From JACVRW01 sp963827065 (GTDB taxonomy: Bacteria; Actinomycetota; Thermoleophilia; Solirubrobacterales; Thermoleophilaceae): DNA of 64,000 bases. The stretch covers positions 248,001 through 312,000 of the forward strand of contig CAWGZM010000008.1 of NCBI GenBank assembly GCA_963827065.1, in the 5' to 3' direction. This document shows positions 1 through 8,508 of the stretch, piece after piece. Each line of letters starts with the position of its first letter. Position 1 is the stretch's first letter. The position numbers and the translations under genes were made by a program. Under the pieces are notes generated by a model, which worked only from the letters and a program-made list of their open reading frames with translations, was not told where the DNA came from and made no database searches.

Positions 1-64
1 GCGCCGCGGCCTGCTCCGGCTGGCGGGTCACGCGACCGGCGACGTTCCAGGTGACGAGGCGCAA
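1..64 (-). CDS. Endonuclease/exonuclease/phosphatase family protein, N-terminus only
   Basis: Only the first 21 codons lie in the window and the rest is beyond the left edge. Translation from a TTG at 62-64 gives (M)RLVTWNVAGRVTRQPEQAA. The T-W-N-V start is the hallmark first strand of the EEP (exonuclease III/DNase I-like) fold, where the Asn helps bind the catalytic metal. The TTG lies 8 nt after the NUDIX stop codon on the same strand, which suggests co-transcription with the NUDIX/xylR/xylA genes. The substrate (DNA, RNA or phosphoester) cannot be told from this fragment. Confidence 0.55.
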   Translation of the reverse strand, partial: MRLVTWNVAGRVTRQPEQAAA

Positions 65-72
65 CGGCGAGC

Positions 73-543
73 TCAGGAATCCAGGCCGAGCCGCTCTTCG
101 AGCCCGTCGACGAAGGCGACCTGCGCGGGATTCAGCTTCTCACGCGCGACGTCGAGCGAGAACCAGCCGGCACGGTCGATCTCGGGGAAGCTGCGGAAGC
201 TTCCGCTGCGAGGCGGCCACTCCATCGTGAAGGTGTTGCTCCGGACGGCGTCCGCGTCGAGGTCGCCCTCCGCGGCCCAGGCGATCACGCGCTTGCCGCT
301 CTTCTGCGTGACGGTGCCGAGCTCGACCGGCTCGGCCGGGTCGAGCGCCGTGCCGGTTTCCTCCTCGAACTCGCGCAGCGCGCACGCGAGCGGCTCCTCG
401 GTCTCGTCGTACTCACCCTTCGGGATCGACCAGACACCGGCGTCCTTGCGCGCCCAGAAGGGCCCGCCGGGGTGCACGAGGAGCACTTCGGGCGCGTCGC
501 CCGACAGCCGGTACAGCAGGATGCCGGCGCTGCGCCGCGGCAA
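73..543 (-). CDS. NUDIX hydrolase
   Basis: A 156-residue NUDIX enzyme that probably hydrolyses a nucleoside diphosphate linked to another moiety. The complete NUDIX box is visible as GEYDETEE followed by seven residues and REFEEETG, fitting G-x5-E-x7-RE-x2-EE-x-G. The N-terminal strand (SAGILLYRLSG) and the following VLLVHPGGPFWA are typical of the (di)nucleotide-polyphosphate hydrolase branch. I chose the TTG at 541-543 because it sits 5 nt after the xylR stop and directly precedes the conserved strand. A frame opening much further upstream exists but runs antiparallel through xylR. The true substrate is unknown. Cytosolic. Confidence 0.85.
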   Translation of the reverse strand: MPRRSAGILLYRLSGDAPEVLLVHPGGPFWARKDAGVWSIPKGEYDETEEPLACALREFEEETGTALDPAEPVELGTVTQKSGKRVIAWAAEGDLDADAVRSNTFTMEWPPRSGSFRSFPEIDRAGWFSLDVAREKLNPAQVAFVDGLEERLGLDS

Positions 544-548
544 CGCGC

Positions 549-1766
549 TCAGCCGATGGCGCCGGCGTACAACGATTCGCTGCCGAGCGCAGCCGGGTCG
601 TCGAGCGCCTGCCGGCGTGACATCGCCACCGCTCCGCGCACGGCGGCCTCGCTCCCGAGCCGGGCCGCGAGCACCGCGCAGCCCGAGCCGTCGCCCGCGA
701 GCAGCCGCCTGTGGAGCTCGTTCTCGATCGGCTCGCGCAGCCATTCGGTCAGCGGCGCGAAGTAGCCGCCGAGCAGGAGCGCCTCGGGATTCAGCAGGTT
801 GACCGCCACCGCGGCGGCGATCCCGAGCGTGTGCCCAACCTGGCTGAGCGCCTCGAGCGTCTTCACGTGACCGCCGCGCGCCGATTCGGCGAGCATCGCG
901 CCCGGCCACTCCGGGCGTGAGCCGGCGCAGCGCACGCGGGGGTCCCAGCCGGCGAGCCGCAGGATCGCCTCCTGACCCGCGAGCCGCTCGAGGCAGCCGC
1001 GCGAGCCGCACGGGCACGGCGGGCCGTAGGCGTCGATCGTGAGGTGCCCGATCTCGCCGCCGAACCCGCGCGCGCCCCGGAACAGGTCGCCGCCGATCAC
1101 GATGCCGGCCCCGATGCCGATCTCGCCGGAGATGTAGACGAAGTCGCGCAGGCCCCTCCCGGCTCCGTCGGTCAGCTCGGCGAGGGCGCCCAGGTTCGCC
1201 TCGTTCTCGATGTTCACGGGGCCGAGCGCATCGCTCAGCATCCGCGTGACCGGGACGTCCTCCCAGTGCAGGTTGGGAGCCATGACGACACCGCCGAAGT
1301 CGTCGACGATGCCGGGCACGGCGAGCGTTGCGGCGGCCGGGCGCCGGCCCGCGGCGAACGGCTGGTCGAGAGCCTGCCGGGCGAGCAGCTCGAGCCTCGA
1401 GATCACCTGCTCCGGGCGCTGGCGATTGTCGCTCTCCACGAATGAGCGGTGCAGCACCACACCGCTCAGGTCGGCGGCCCACACGGCCAGGTAGTCGACG
1501 TTGATCTCGAGCCCGAGGACGTACGGTCCCCGCGGGTCGAGTTCGACGTTCTGCGCGGGCCGCCCGACCGCCCCGGGACGCTCCTGGCCGGACTCACGCA
1601 CCAGGCCCAGCTCCACCAGCTCCGCCACGAGGCTCGACACCGTGCTCTTGTTGAGGCCGGTCTCGAGCGCCAGCGTCGCGCGTGAGCGCGGGCCCCGCAG
1701 CGCCACCTCGCGCAGGACGAGGCTGAGGTTGTGACGGCGTACGTCGCGTGGGTCGGCCGGCTTCAT
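549..1766 (-). CDS. xylR: ROK-family xylose-operon repressor (XylR type)
   Basis: A 405-residue ROK regulator: an N-terminal winged helix (about residues 15-70, with ETGLNKSTVSSLVAELVELG as recognition region) followed by a ROK sugar-kinase-like domain. The second half has the ROK glycine-rich signature (GGDLFRGARGFGGEIGHL) and the zinc site CPCGSRGCLE. Such proteins bind a sugar and release DNA. The ATG overlaps the stop of xylA by 4 nt (ATGA), so the two are translated together. The operator is likely the symmetric sequence between xylA and xylB. Its placement next to xylose isomerase is the reason for calling it XylR rather than NagC or Mlc. Confidence 0.88.
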   Translation of the reverse strand: MKPADPRDVRRHNLSLVLREVALRGPRSRATLALETGLNKSTVSSLVAELVELGLVRESGQERPGAVGRPAQNVELDPRGPYVLGLEINVDYLAVWAADLSGVVLHRSFVESDNRQRPEQVISRLELLARQALDQPFAAGRRPAAATLAVPGIVDDFGGVVMAPNLHWEDVPVTRMLSDALGPVNIENEANLGALAELTDGAGRGLRDFVYISGEIGIGAGIVIGGDLFRGARGFGGEIGHLTIDAYGPPCPCGSRGCLERLAGQEAILRLAGWDPRVRCAGSRPEWPGAMLAESARGGHVKTLEALSQVGHTLGIAAAVAVNLLNPEALLLGGYFAPLTEWLREPIENELHRRLLAGDGSGCAVLAARLGSEAAVRGAVAMSRRQALDDPAALGSESLYAGAIG

Positions 1767-2956
1767 CGGAGCCCGAGCAGGAGGTCCACAACGAGCTGGT
1801 CGACGCGCTCGTTGAAGCACTCGCGGCCACGCAGCGCCTCGAGGTCGTGCTGTTCGGCCAAGAGCGCGTCTGCCGCCTCGCGCGAGTAGGGCCCGATCGT
1901 GTCCAGCGCGAGCTCGGGCACCTTCGCCTCCTCGAGCGCCGTCTGGATCTCGGCGTCGTCGTTCATCCGCGCCGCCCGGTCGCGCAGTGCGAGGTAGGTG
2001 CGCATGCAGCCGGACGCGAAGTCCCAGATGCCCTTCTCGGACTCGACCCGCAGCGGCCGGGCGTCGAAGTGGCGCACGCCGTCGTAGCCCGAGTCCTCGA
2101 GCAGCTTGACGAGGAACAGGCCGTCCTTGACGCCGACGGCCCCGAAGCGGAAGTCCTGGTCGTAGCGGCCGATGCGCTGGCCGTTCAGGTCGATGTGGAA
2201 GAGCTTCCCTGCCCACAGCGCCTGCGCCACCGCGTGCAGGAAGCTGAGGCCCGCCATGGTCTCGTGCGCCACCTCCGGGTTCACGCCGACCATCTCGGGA
2301 TGGCCGAGCCGCTCGATGAAGGCGAGCGCGTGGCCCACCGTCGGCAGGAAGATGTCGCCGCGCGGCTCGTTCGGCTTCGGCTCGATCCCGAAGCGCATGT
2401 CGTAGCCGCGGTCGATCACGTACTCACAGCAGAAGTCGACAGCCTCGCGGTAGCGCTCGAGCGCGTCGCGCGCGGGCTTCGCCGCATCGGCCTCGACCCC
2501 CTCGCGGCCGCCCCAGAACACGTAGATCGGTGCGCCGAGCTCGGCGCCCAGATCGATGCCACGGAGGGTCTTCTGGAGGGCATAGCGGCGCACGTCGCGA
2601 TCGTTGGAGGTGAAGGCGCCGTCCTTGAACGCGGGGTCCGCGAACAGGTTCGTGGTGGCCATCGAGACCTTCATGCCGGTCTCGTCGAGCGCCTTGCGGA
2701 AGCTCGTGAGGATGCGCTCGCGCTCATCCGGTTCGGTGCCGAGCGGGATCAGGTCGTTGTCGTGGAAGCAGACCCCGTAGGCGCCGAGGTCGGCCAGCTT
2801 GCGCACGGTGTCGGACGGGTCGAGGCCCGGGCGGGTCGGCTCCCCGAACGGGTCGTTCCCCTTGTGGCCGACGGTCCAGAGCCCGAAGGTGAACTTGTCG
2901 TCCGGGCGCGGCGTCAGATCCGGTGCCTCTGCGCCCACCCCAGTCTCGGTTGCCAT
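1763..2956 (-). CDS. xylA: Xylose isomerase
   Basis: A 397-residue TIM-barrel isomerase that converts D-xylose to D-xylulose (and glucose to fructose in vitro for this family). Length and sequence match the shorter actinobacterial class I enzymes. Catalytic regions are visible: FHDND near residue 54 (active-site His/Asp), the metal-binding stretch IEPKPNEPRGD, GVNPEVAHE, and LFHIDLNGQ with the second metal ligands. Start is ATG at 2954-2956 with the purine-rich GAGGGGAGAG upstream. It is first in the xylA-xylR-NUDIX transcript and divergent from xylB, so the two catabolic enzymes share the 90-nt regulatory gap. Confidence 0.95.
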   Translation of the reverse strand: MATETGVGAEAPDLTPRPDDKFTFGLWTVGHKGNDPFGEPTRPGLDPSDTVRKLADLGAYGVCFHDNDLIPLGTEPDERERILTSFRKALDETGMKVSMATTNLFADPAFKDGAFTSNDRDVRRYALQKTLRGIDLGAELGAPIYVFWGGREGVEADAAKPARDALERYREAVDFCCEYVIDRGYDMRFGIEPKPNEPRGDIFLPTVGHALAFIERLGHPEMVGVNPEVAHETMAGLSFLHAVAQALWAGKLFHIDLNGQRIGRYDQDFRFGAVGVKDGLFLVKLLEDSGYDGVRHFDARPLRVESEKGIWDFASGCMRTYLALRDRAARMNDDAEIQTALEEAKVPELALDTIGPYSREAADALLAEQHDLEALRGRECFNERVDQLVVDLLLGLR

Positions 2957-2977
2957 CTCTCCCCTCTCGCTGCGGCT

Positions 2978-3008
2978 GTTGCAATTAGTCCGTAGTGGCA
3001 ACAAACTA
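2978..3008. promoter_or_regulatory. Candidate XylR operator in the xylA/xylB divergent gap
   Basis: Two interleaved inverted repeats lie here: GTTGC (2978-2982) with GCAAC (2998-3002), and TAGT (2986-2989) with ACTA (3005-3008). Each has 15 nt between its arms. The site is 21 nt upstream of xylA and 37 nt upstream of xylB, the expected place for a ROK repressor to control both directions. The AT content is higher than in the flanks. Inferred from symmetry and position only. Confidence 0.45.
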
Positions 3009-3045
3009 GACGCGCCTTGTCCGCCGGTCAACGAATTGCGGAGTT

Positions 3046-4482
3046 ATGACCCCTCTGGTCGCGGGCGTCGACTGCTCCACGCAGGGCACCAAGGTCCTGC
3101 TCGTCGATCCCGACAGCGGATCGGTCGAGGCCACCGGCCGCGCCACACATACGGTGACGGGCTCGGGCGGCGCGCGCGAGACCGACCCGGAGGTGTGGTG
3201 GGACGCGCTGCGAATGGCGCTCGCCGAAACCGGCCGGGCGGGCGAGGTCGGCGCCATCTCGATCGCCGGCCAGCAGCACGGGCTCGTCGTGACGGACGGC
3301 GACGGCCGGCCGCTGCGTCCGGCGATCCTCTGGAACGACACGCGCTCGGCGCCCGAGGCGCGTGAGCTCGGCGAGGCGCTCGGCGGCGCGGCGGAGTGGG
3401 CGGAGCGAATCGGGCTCGTGCCGGTCCCCTCGTTCACGGCCACCCGCTGGGCCTGGCTGCGCACCCACGAGCCCGAGGCGGCGGCGGCGACCCGCGCGGT
3501 CAGGCTCCCCCACGACTTCCTCACCGAGCGGCTCAGCGGCCGCGGCAGCACGGACCGCGGCGACGCCTCGGGCACCGCCTGGTGGTCGACCCGTGACGAG
3601 CGCTACTCGGACGAGGTACTCGGGCTGATCGAGCTCGACCCCGCACTGCTCCCGGACGTGCTCGGGCCGGCCGAGGCAGCCGGCGAGGTCACGGGCTCCG
3701 CGGCGGCGGAGCTCGGCATCCCCGCCGGCGCGCTCGTCGGGCCCGGCACGGGCGACAACATGGGTGCGGCGCTCGGGCTCGGCGCCGCGCCGGGCCAACC
3801 CGTCGTGAGCCTGGGGACCTCCGGCACCGCCTACGCGGTGATGGACGAGCGCACCGTCGACCCGAGCGGCACCGTCGCAGGCTTCGCCGATGCGAGCGGG
3901 CGCTTCCTGCCGCTCACCGCCACGCTCAACGCGACGCTCGCCGTCGACCGCGTCGCCGAGTGGCTCGGGCTCGAGCGCGAGGCGGCCGCGGGGCGCACCG
4001 ACGTGATCGTCCTCCCCTACCTCGACGGCGAGCGCACGCCCAACCTTCCGCACGCCGCGGGGATGATCGCCGGGCTGCGCCACTCGACCAGCCGCGAGGA
4101 GATATTGCTGGCGGCCTACGAGGGCGCCGCGGCGTCGCTCGTCGAGGCGCTTCAGCAGCTGGCCCGGCTCGGCTCCGGGCTCGACCCGGACGCGCCGCTC
4201 ATCCTGATCGGCGGCGGCGCGCGCGGCGAGGTCTGGCAGCGGACGATGGCGCGGCTGTCGGGCCGGCGCGTGGTCGTACCGGACGCCGACGAGCTGGTCG
4301 CGCTCGGCGCCGCGGCACAGGCGGCGGCCTGCCTGTCGGGCGACTCACCGGATGAGGTCGCGCGGCGCTGGGGTAAGAGCGCCGGCACGGAGATCGAGCC
4401 GCCCGCCGAGCCGGACACGGAGACGCTCGCACGGATTCGTGCCGCCCGCGAGGCCACGCTCGCGCTTCACGAGGGCGGCTGA
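3046..4482 (+). CDS. xylB: Xylulokinase
   Basis: A 478-residue FGGY-family carbohydrate kinase that phosphorylates D-xylulose with ATP, the second step of xylose use. The N-terminal phosphate-binding strand GVDCSTQGTKVLLVD and the conserved GQQHGLV and ILWNDTR segments identify the xylulokinase branch. The C-terminal half has the ATP-site glycines GTSGTAY and LIGGGARG. Start is ATG at 3046. GGAG stands only 2 nt before it, unusually close, so translation may be weak or leaderless. It overlaps the convergent MFS gene by 16 nt at the 3' end. Confidence 0.93.
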   Translation: MTPLVAGVDCSTQGTKVLLVDPDSGSVEATGRATHTVTGSGGARETDPEVWWDALRMALAETGRAGEVGAISIAGQQHGLVVTDGDGRPLRPAILWNDTRSAPEARELGEALGGAAEWAERIGLVPVPSFTATRWAWLRTHEPEAAAATRAVRLPHDFLTERLSGRGSTDRGDASGTAWWSTRDERYSDEVLGLIELDPALLPDVLGPAEAAGEVTGSAAAELGIPAGALVGPGTGDNMGAALGLGAAPGQPVVSLGTSGTAYAVMDERTVDPSGTVAGFADASGRFLPLTATLNATLAVDRVAEWLGLEREAAAGRTDVIVLPYLDGERTPNLPHAAGMIAGLRHSTSREEILLAAYEGAAASLVEALQQLARLGSGLDPDAPLILIGGGARGEVWQRTMARLSGRRVVVPDADELVALGAAAQAAACLSGDSPDEVARRWGKSAGTEIEPPAEPDTETLARIRAAREATLALHEGG

Positions 4483-6020
4483 GCAGCCTCCTCGGGCGCC
4501 CGCGGGCGCAGCAGCGAGCCGCCGACCCACAGCACCGAGATGACGAGGCCGACGAGCGCGAGCGCCGCGACGAGCCGGAACGCCCACTGCATCCCGGCGG
4601 CGAACGCCTCGCGAATCAGCTCCAACAGGCGGTCGGCGACGCCACGGGAGAAGCGAGCCAGGATCTCTGTCGAGCTCTCCGTGCCCGCGAGCGCGCCGTG
4701 CAGGGCGTCGACGTCGGCCTTGTCGAGCCGCGTCTCGGCGAGGTCTTTCTGGAGCCGGTCCTCGCTGGCCGTGACGAAGACGGTCGTGGTGAGCCCGAGC
4801 CCCACGGACCCGCCCGCCACCTGAAACATGTACACGAGGCCCCCGGCGAGGCTCGAGCGCGACGGGTCGAGCGCCGTCACCGCGGCGGTCGTGATCGACG
4901 AGTAGAAGAGCCCGACGCCGATCCCCAACACGACCATGCCGGGCACGAGCGCGCCGTAGCCCGAGTCGCGCTCGATCAGCGAGATGAGGAACGCGCCCGC
5001 TGTCAGGCAGACTGCCCCTGCGCTCACGATCACCTTCGCCCCCAGGCGGTTGTAGAGGCCACCGGCGACGAACGACGTGAGCGCGAAGACGGCCATCATC
5101 GGCAGCAGCCCCGCGCCGGCCTCGAGCGGGCTGTCGCCGAGGATCTTCTGGAAGAACTGCGGCAGAAACAGAAGTGCGGCGAAGAAGACCGCGGACATCA
5201 TCAGCGTCGCGAGGCAGGCGGCCCGGAAGCCAGGGTTGCCGATCACGTCGCGCGGAATGAGCGCCCACGAGCCGGCCCGTCGCTCGATCAGGCCGAAGGC
5301 AGCGAGAAGCAGCACGCACAGGGCGGACAGCCCAAGGATGCGTGGGTCGGTCCAGCCCCAATCGGTCACCTGGTCGAGTGCGATCAGCAGCGCCACGAGG
5401 CCGAGGCTGAGCGTGGCGATGCCCGGGTAGTCGATTCGCTCGCGCGCGCCCTCGCCGTCCTCGGGGATGGCGCGCCAGGTGGCAAAGCACGCGATGGCCG
5501 CGATCGGCAGGTTGAGGAAGAGGACCCAGCGCCAGCTGAGCGCGTCGGTGAGAAAGCCGCCCAGGAGGGGGCCGGCCGCGTTGCCGAAGCCGGCCACGCC
5601 GATGATGAGGCCGCCGGCGAGGCCGGCCTTGTCGGCCGGCAGGGCATCGTAGGTCATGCCGAGGACGGCCGGCCACATGATCGCCCCGCCCACCCCCATC
5701 AGCGCGCGGCAGCCGATCAGCCACCACTCGTCCTGGGCTACGCCGGCGAGCAGCGAGAACGTGGCGAAGATGCCCGCCCCGACGAAGAACAGCCGACGCC
5801 GGCCGAACATGTCAGCGAGCCGGCCGCCCGTGACGATCAGGACGCCGAAGACGAGCGCGTAGGCGTTGATCACCCACTGCACCGTGCTCACGTCCGAGTC
5901 GAAGTCGCTCTCGATCTCGGGCAGCGCGACGCTCAGCGCGGTGATGTCGTTGGCGATGACGAAGACGGCGAGCGCCATCGCCCCGAGGGCCAGCAGGGTG
6001 CCCCGGTCAAGGCCGCCCAT
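4467..6020 (-). CDS. DHA2-family MFS drug/multidrug exporter
   Basis: A 517-residue polytopic membrane protein with about 14 hydrophobic segments, the layout of proton-driven DHA2 (EmrB/QacA) exporters. Seen: AVFVIANDITALSVALPEIE in TM1, the motif A loop GGRLADMFGRRR after TM2, and RALMGVGGAIMWPA (motif B-like Arg). Motif C-like glycines/prolines lie near GFGNAAGPLLGG. The C-terminus is basic and proline-rich. The substrate is not predictable. It is followed after 14 nt by the metallopeptidase's stop-proximal end on the same strand, so the upstream metallopeptidase gene probably shares its transcript. Confidence 0.88.
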   Translation of the reverse strand: MGGLDRGTLLALGAMALAVFVIANDITALSVALPEIESDFDSDVSTVQWVINAYALVFGVLIVTGGRLADMFGRRRLFFVGAGIFATFSLLAGVAQDEWWLIGCRALMGVGGAIMWPAVLGMTYDALPADKAGLAGGLIIGVAGFGNAAGPLLGGFLTDALSWRWVLFLNLPIAAIACFATWRAIPEDGEGARERIDYPGIATLSLGLVALLIALDQVTDWGWTDPRILGLSALCVLLLAAFGLIERRAGSWALIPRDVIGNPGFRAACLATLMMSAVFFAALLFLPQFFQKILGDSPLEAGAGLLPMMAVFALTSFVAGGLYNRLGAKVIVSAGAVCLTAGAFLISLIERDSGYGALVPGMVVLGIGVGLFYSSITTAAVTALDPSRSSLAGGLVYMFQVAGGSVGLGLTTTVFVTASEDRLQKDLAETRLDKADVDALHGALAGTESSTEILARFSRGVADRLLELIREAFAAGMQWAFRLVAALALVGLVISVLWVGGSLLRPRAPEEAAQPPS

Positions 6021-6034
6021 CGCCTGTCACGGTA

Positions 6035-6910
6035 CTACGGGTTCTCGACCGAGAAGGTGTCGCAGTCGCCCGGCTCGCCGCGCTCGCGGCCGCGCTCGAA
6101 CCAGCGCTTGCGCTGCTCCGAGCTGCCGTGCGTGAACGAGTCCGGGTTGATGCTGCCCCCCGCGCCTGCCTGGAGGCGGTCGTCGCCGACGGCCTCCGAG
6201 GCCCTGATTGCCTCCTCGATGTCGCCCTCGTCGAGTTCGTCGAAGACGGTGCTCGCCCAGACGCCGGCATAGCAGTCGGCCTGCAGCTCGAGCCGCACGG
6301 AGAGGTCGTTGCGATCACCCGGGTTCTGGCTCTGCAGCCGGCGCACCTCGTCCGAGGTGCCGAGCTCCTGCTGGACGTGATGCCCGACCTCGTGCGCGAT
6401 CACGTACGCCCAGGCGAAATCGCCGGGGGCGCCGAGCTGCTGCTCCATGGCGTTCCAGAACGACAGGTCGACGTAGACGCGCTGGTCGGCCGGGCAGTAG
6501 AAGGGCCCGACCGCCGACGAGGCGCTGCCGCAACCCGTCGACACACCGCCTCGGTAGAGCACGAGCTTCGCGCGCTCGTACTGCCGCCCGGCGCGCTGGA
6601 AGATCTCCTCCCAGGTGTCCTGGACGCGGATGAACACGTACGAGCTGAAGTCCTTGAGGTCGCGCTCGGGGTCCTGGGCCGCCGGGATCTCCTGGGCGTC
6701 GCCCGCCTGCGGCGTCTCGCCGAACTGGTTGTCGACGCCGAACGCGGATCCGCTACCGCCTCCACCACCGAGCAGCTGGATGACAAGGAAGATCAGGACG
6801 CCCGCGACGCCGAGGCCGCCCGGGATAGCCATGCGGCCGCCGGGCATCCCGCCGCCCCCGCCGCGGGCGTCGATGACGTCTCCGCTCTTGCCCGGCCGCC
6901 GCCAGCGCAT
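6035..6910 (-). CDS. Membrane-anchored neutral zinc metallopeptidase (YpfJ/KPN_02809 type)
   Basis: A 291-residue protein with a short cytosolic glycine-rich N-terminus and one TM helix (about residues 32-48, VAGVLIFLVIQLLGGGG). The predicted extracytoplasmic domain carries the zinc motif in AYVIAHEVGHHVQQ, with a third-ligand Glu in LELQADCYAGVWA. GGRMAIPGGLGVAGV near the start and FCDTFS-like Cys residues at the end are typical of the putative neutral zinc metallopeptidase family. Physiological substrates are not known. Start ATG 6908-6910. Confidence 0.9.
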   Translation of the reverse strand: MRWRRPGKSGDVIDARGGGGGMPGGRMAIPGGLGVAGVLIFLVIQLLGGGGGSGSAFGVDNQFGETPQAGDAQEIPAAQDPERDLKDFSSYVFIRVQDTWEEIFQRAGRQYERAKLVLYRGGVSTGCGSASSAVGPFYCPADQRVYVDLSFWNAMEQQLGAPGDFAWAYVIAHEVGHHVQQELGTSDEVRRLQSQNPGDRNDLSVRLELQADCYAGVWASTVFDELDEGDIEEAIRASEAVGDDRLQAGAGGSINPDSFTHGSSEQRKRWFERGRERGEPGDCDTFSVENP

Positions 6911-6996
6911 GGGGCATTCTTACCCGACAACTGGTTTGCGCCGCCTCCCACGGGCAATGAGGGTTGTGTCAACGACCTGTTGGAGGGAAGCGCCCC

Positions 6997-7062
6997 GTGT
7001 ACATCGGTGTAGGAACGGTCATCGTCATCCTGCTGATCGTGATCCTGATCCTGCTGCTCTAG
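6997..7062 (+). CDS. 21-residue single-pass membrane peptide
   Basis: A tiny gene: GTG at 6997, stop TAG at 7060-7062. It gives a 21-residue peptide that starts (M)YIGVGTVIVI and continues with Leu/Ile/Val only to the stop. A strong ribosome-binding site GGAGGG (6982-6987) stands 9 nt before the GTG, which is the main support besides the uninterrupted hydrophobic composition. It would form one TM helix with almost no soluble part. Such peptides often modulate membrane complexes or are stress proteins, but no function can be assigned. Its stop shares the tetranucleotide CTAG with the stop of the convergent gene. Confidence 0.6.
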   Translation: MYIGVGTVIVILLIVILILLL

Positions 7063-8063
7063 CTTCGCGGCTCGTACTCGAGCTTTCCGTCCACGGGCAT
7101 CGTCGCCGAGAGCAACGGCGACGGAGCGTCCGGGTCATCCTGATCGCAGACGAAGGTGAAGTCGAGCACGCCCGTGTCGATCGCGGCGTGCACGCCCTCG
7201 ACCTTCCAGCGCCGGTCGATCGTGCGCAGCCTGCGGACGCTGCCGTCGCGGTCGAGCGTGCCGACGACGGAACCGCGGATGGTTCCGTCATCTGCCTCGG
7301 CCGAGGCGGTGAACACGAGCAGCCTTTCGGCGATCGGCGTGGCGTCGCTGAAGGTGAGCTCGACACCTTCGATCGCGCCCAGGTCGTAGCTGCGCACGGC
7401 CTCGAGCTCGTGGGCGTCGATCGTGAGGTCGTCCCGAAGCGAGCGCATCACGTCATCGAGTGAGAGCTCGGCCACCAGGTTCGAACCGAGCTCCGAGTTG
7501 CCGCGCTGCAGTAGCCAGAGGCGCTCCCCCATCGTCGCGGCGCCCTCGACGTTGAGCTCGGCAACGTGCTCGCGCAGCAACGAATAGACGGGCTCGAGGC
7601 TGATCTCACGCGGCTCCTCGGCGAGCCCGCCGTCCGCCCCCAGGGCGCAGACGAAGCCGCGGTCACGGCGCGGCCCAGATCCCGACCCGAGCCCGAGGAG
7701 CGCACCGTACGGATTGCCCTCGAAGGGCGGCAACAGGGTGAGCGCCTCGAGGTCCGGCTTCTCCTTCGAGCGGTCCTCGTGGCCGTCGGGAAGCTCGCCT
7801 TCCAGCACTCGCTGCAGGTACCCCGGGCGATCCGAGGAGATGTCGAAGACCCCGAGGTGGAGCTCGTCGTCGCCGATCACATAGACGTAGCCCGCGCGGC
7901 GCACGACGCCGCTGGCGGCGCTCAGGTGCGCCGGCCGGCCGCCGCCCGAGGGCCCCTCGACGTCGAGGTCGCGCAGCTTGCGGAGCTCGAGGGCCGGCAG
8001 GTCCTCGGGTGAGGCGGACTCGCGATCCACCCCTGACGGGTGCCCGCCGCGCGCGCCCCGCAA
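7059..8063 (-). CDS. Hypothetical protein, probably beta-strand-rich (propeller-like)
   Basis: A 334-residue soluble protein, not recognised with certainty. It consists of alternating short hydrophobic strands and polar loops (YVYVIGDDELHLGVFDI, LLVFTASAE, GSVVGTLDRDG), as in proteins that unfold into a beta-propeller. The segment ALTLLPPFEGNPYGALLGLG resembles phytase-like or esterase-like propellers, but no catalytic motif stands out. No signal peptide. The start is uncertain: TTG 8061-8063, or GTG 8028-8030 giving 323 residues; neither has a clear Shine-Dalgarno sequence. Possibly co-transcribed with the upstream VOC gene (19 nt gap). Confidence 0.6.
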   Translation of the reverse strand: MRGARGGHPSGVDRESASPEDLPALELRKLRDLDVEGPSGGGRPAHLSAASGVVRRAGYVYVIGDDELHLGVFDISSDRPGYLQRVLEGELPDGHEDRSKEKPDLEALTLLPPFEGNPYGALLGLGSGSGPRRDRGFVCALGADGGLAEEPREISLEPVYSLLREHVAELNVEGAATMGERLWLLQRGNSELGSNLVAELSLDDVMRSLRDDLTIDAHELEAVRSYDLGAIEGVELTFSDATPIAERLLVFTASAEADDGTIRGSVVGTLDRDGSVRRLRTIDRRWKVEGVHAAIDTGVLDFTFVCDQDDPDAPSPLLSATMPVDGKLEYEPRS

Positions 8064-8082
8064 ACGGCTGGGAGCCGCCGGG

Positions 8083-8457
8083 CTAGGGGGCGTATGTGCC
8101 GAACGCCCAGATGTTGCCCTCGGGATCGCGCACGCTGAAGTCGCGCGAGCCGTAGTCCTGGTCGGTCGGCTCCATCACGACCTCGGCCCCCGCCTCCTTG
8201 GCCCGCCGGAACAGCTCGTCGGTCTCGTCCACGACCACGTAGACGCTGGTCTTGCCGGCGCCCTGCTTGTACGTGGGGTCGCCCTCGCTCGTCGAGGAGA
8301 GCATCACGAACACCTCGCCGCAGGTGAGCACGGCGTGGGCCACGCCGCCGTTCTCCCCCTCGTGCACCTCACGGCGCTCGCAGCCGAAGGCGCGCTCGAG
8401 GAAGTCGATCGCGGCGGGCGCGTCGTCGTAGGTGAGGACCGGATAGATCGTCTTCAT
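8083..8457 (-). CDS. VOC (glyoxalase/bleomycin-resistance) superfamily protein
   Basis: A 124-residue single VOC domain built from two beta-alpha-beta-beta-beta units: IYPVLTYDDAPAAIDFLERAFG begins unit one and SVYVVVDETDELFRRAKEAGA unit two, ending in FSVRDPEGNIWAFGTY. The family includes glyoxalases, dioxygenases and antibiotic-binding proteins. The C-terminal W in place of the usual metal-ligand Glu (DPEGNIWAFG) suggests a PhnB-like or non-catalytic binding role. Divergent from nothing, and just downstream of an AraC regulator with the opposite functional flavour. Substrate unknown. Confidence 0.85.
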   Translation of the reverse strand: MKTIYPVLTYDDAPAAIDFLERAFGCERREVHEGENGGVAHAVLTCGEVFVMLSSTSEGDPTYKQGAGKTSVYVVVDETDELFRRAKEAGAEVVMEPTDQDYGSRDFSVRDPEGNIWAFGTYAP

Positions 8458-8508
8458 GTGCGCCAGCCTAGGAGCGCCCGCAACTGGCGTCTTGGACGAA
8501 ATTGACGC

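Noticed and set aside
549..2216. A minus-strand reading frame extending past the ROK gene to 2216.
   Set aside because: Beyond the ATG at 1766 it is an Arg/Ala-rich shadow of xylA; the ATGA overlap and family length fix the start at 1766.
1748..2995. Long plus-strand frame opposite xylA.
   Set aside because: His/Val/Asp/Arg-rich shadow typical of GC-rich antisense; xylA on the minus strand has all its motifs.
4698..6272. A 524-codon plus-strand frame opposite the MFS transporter.
   Set aside because: Entirely hydrophilic shadow of a membrane protein.
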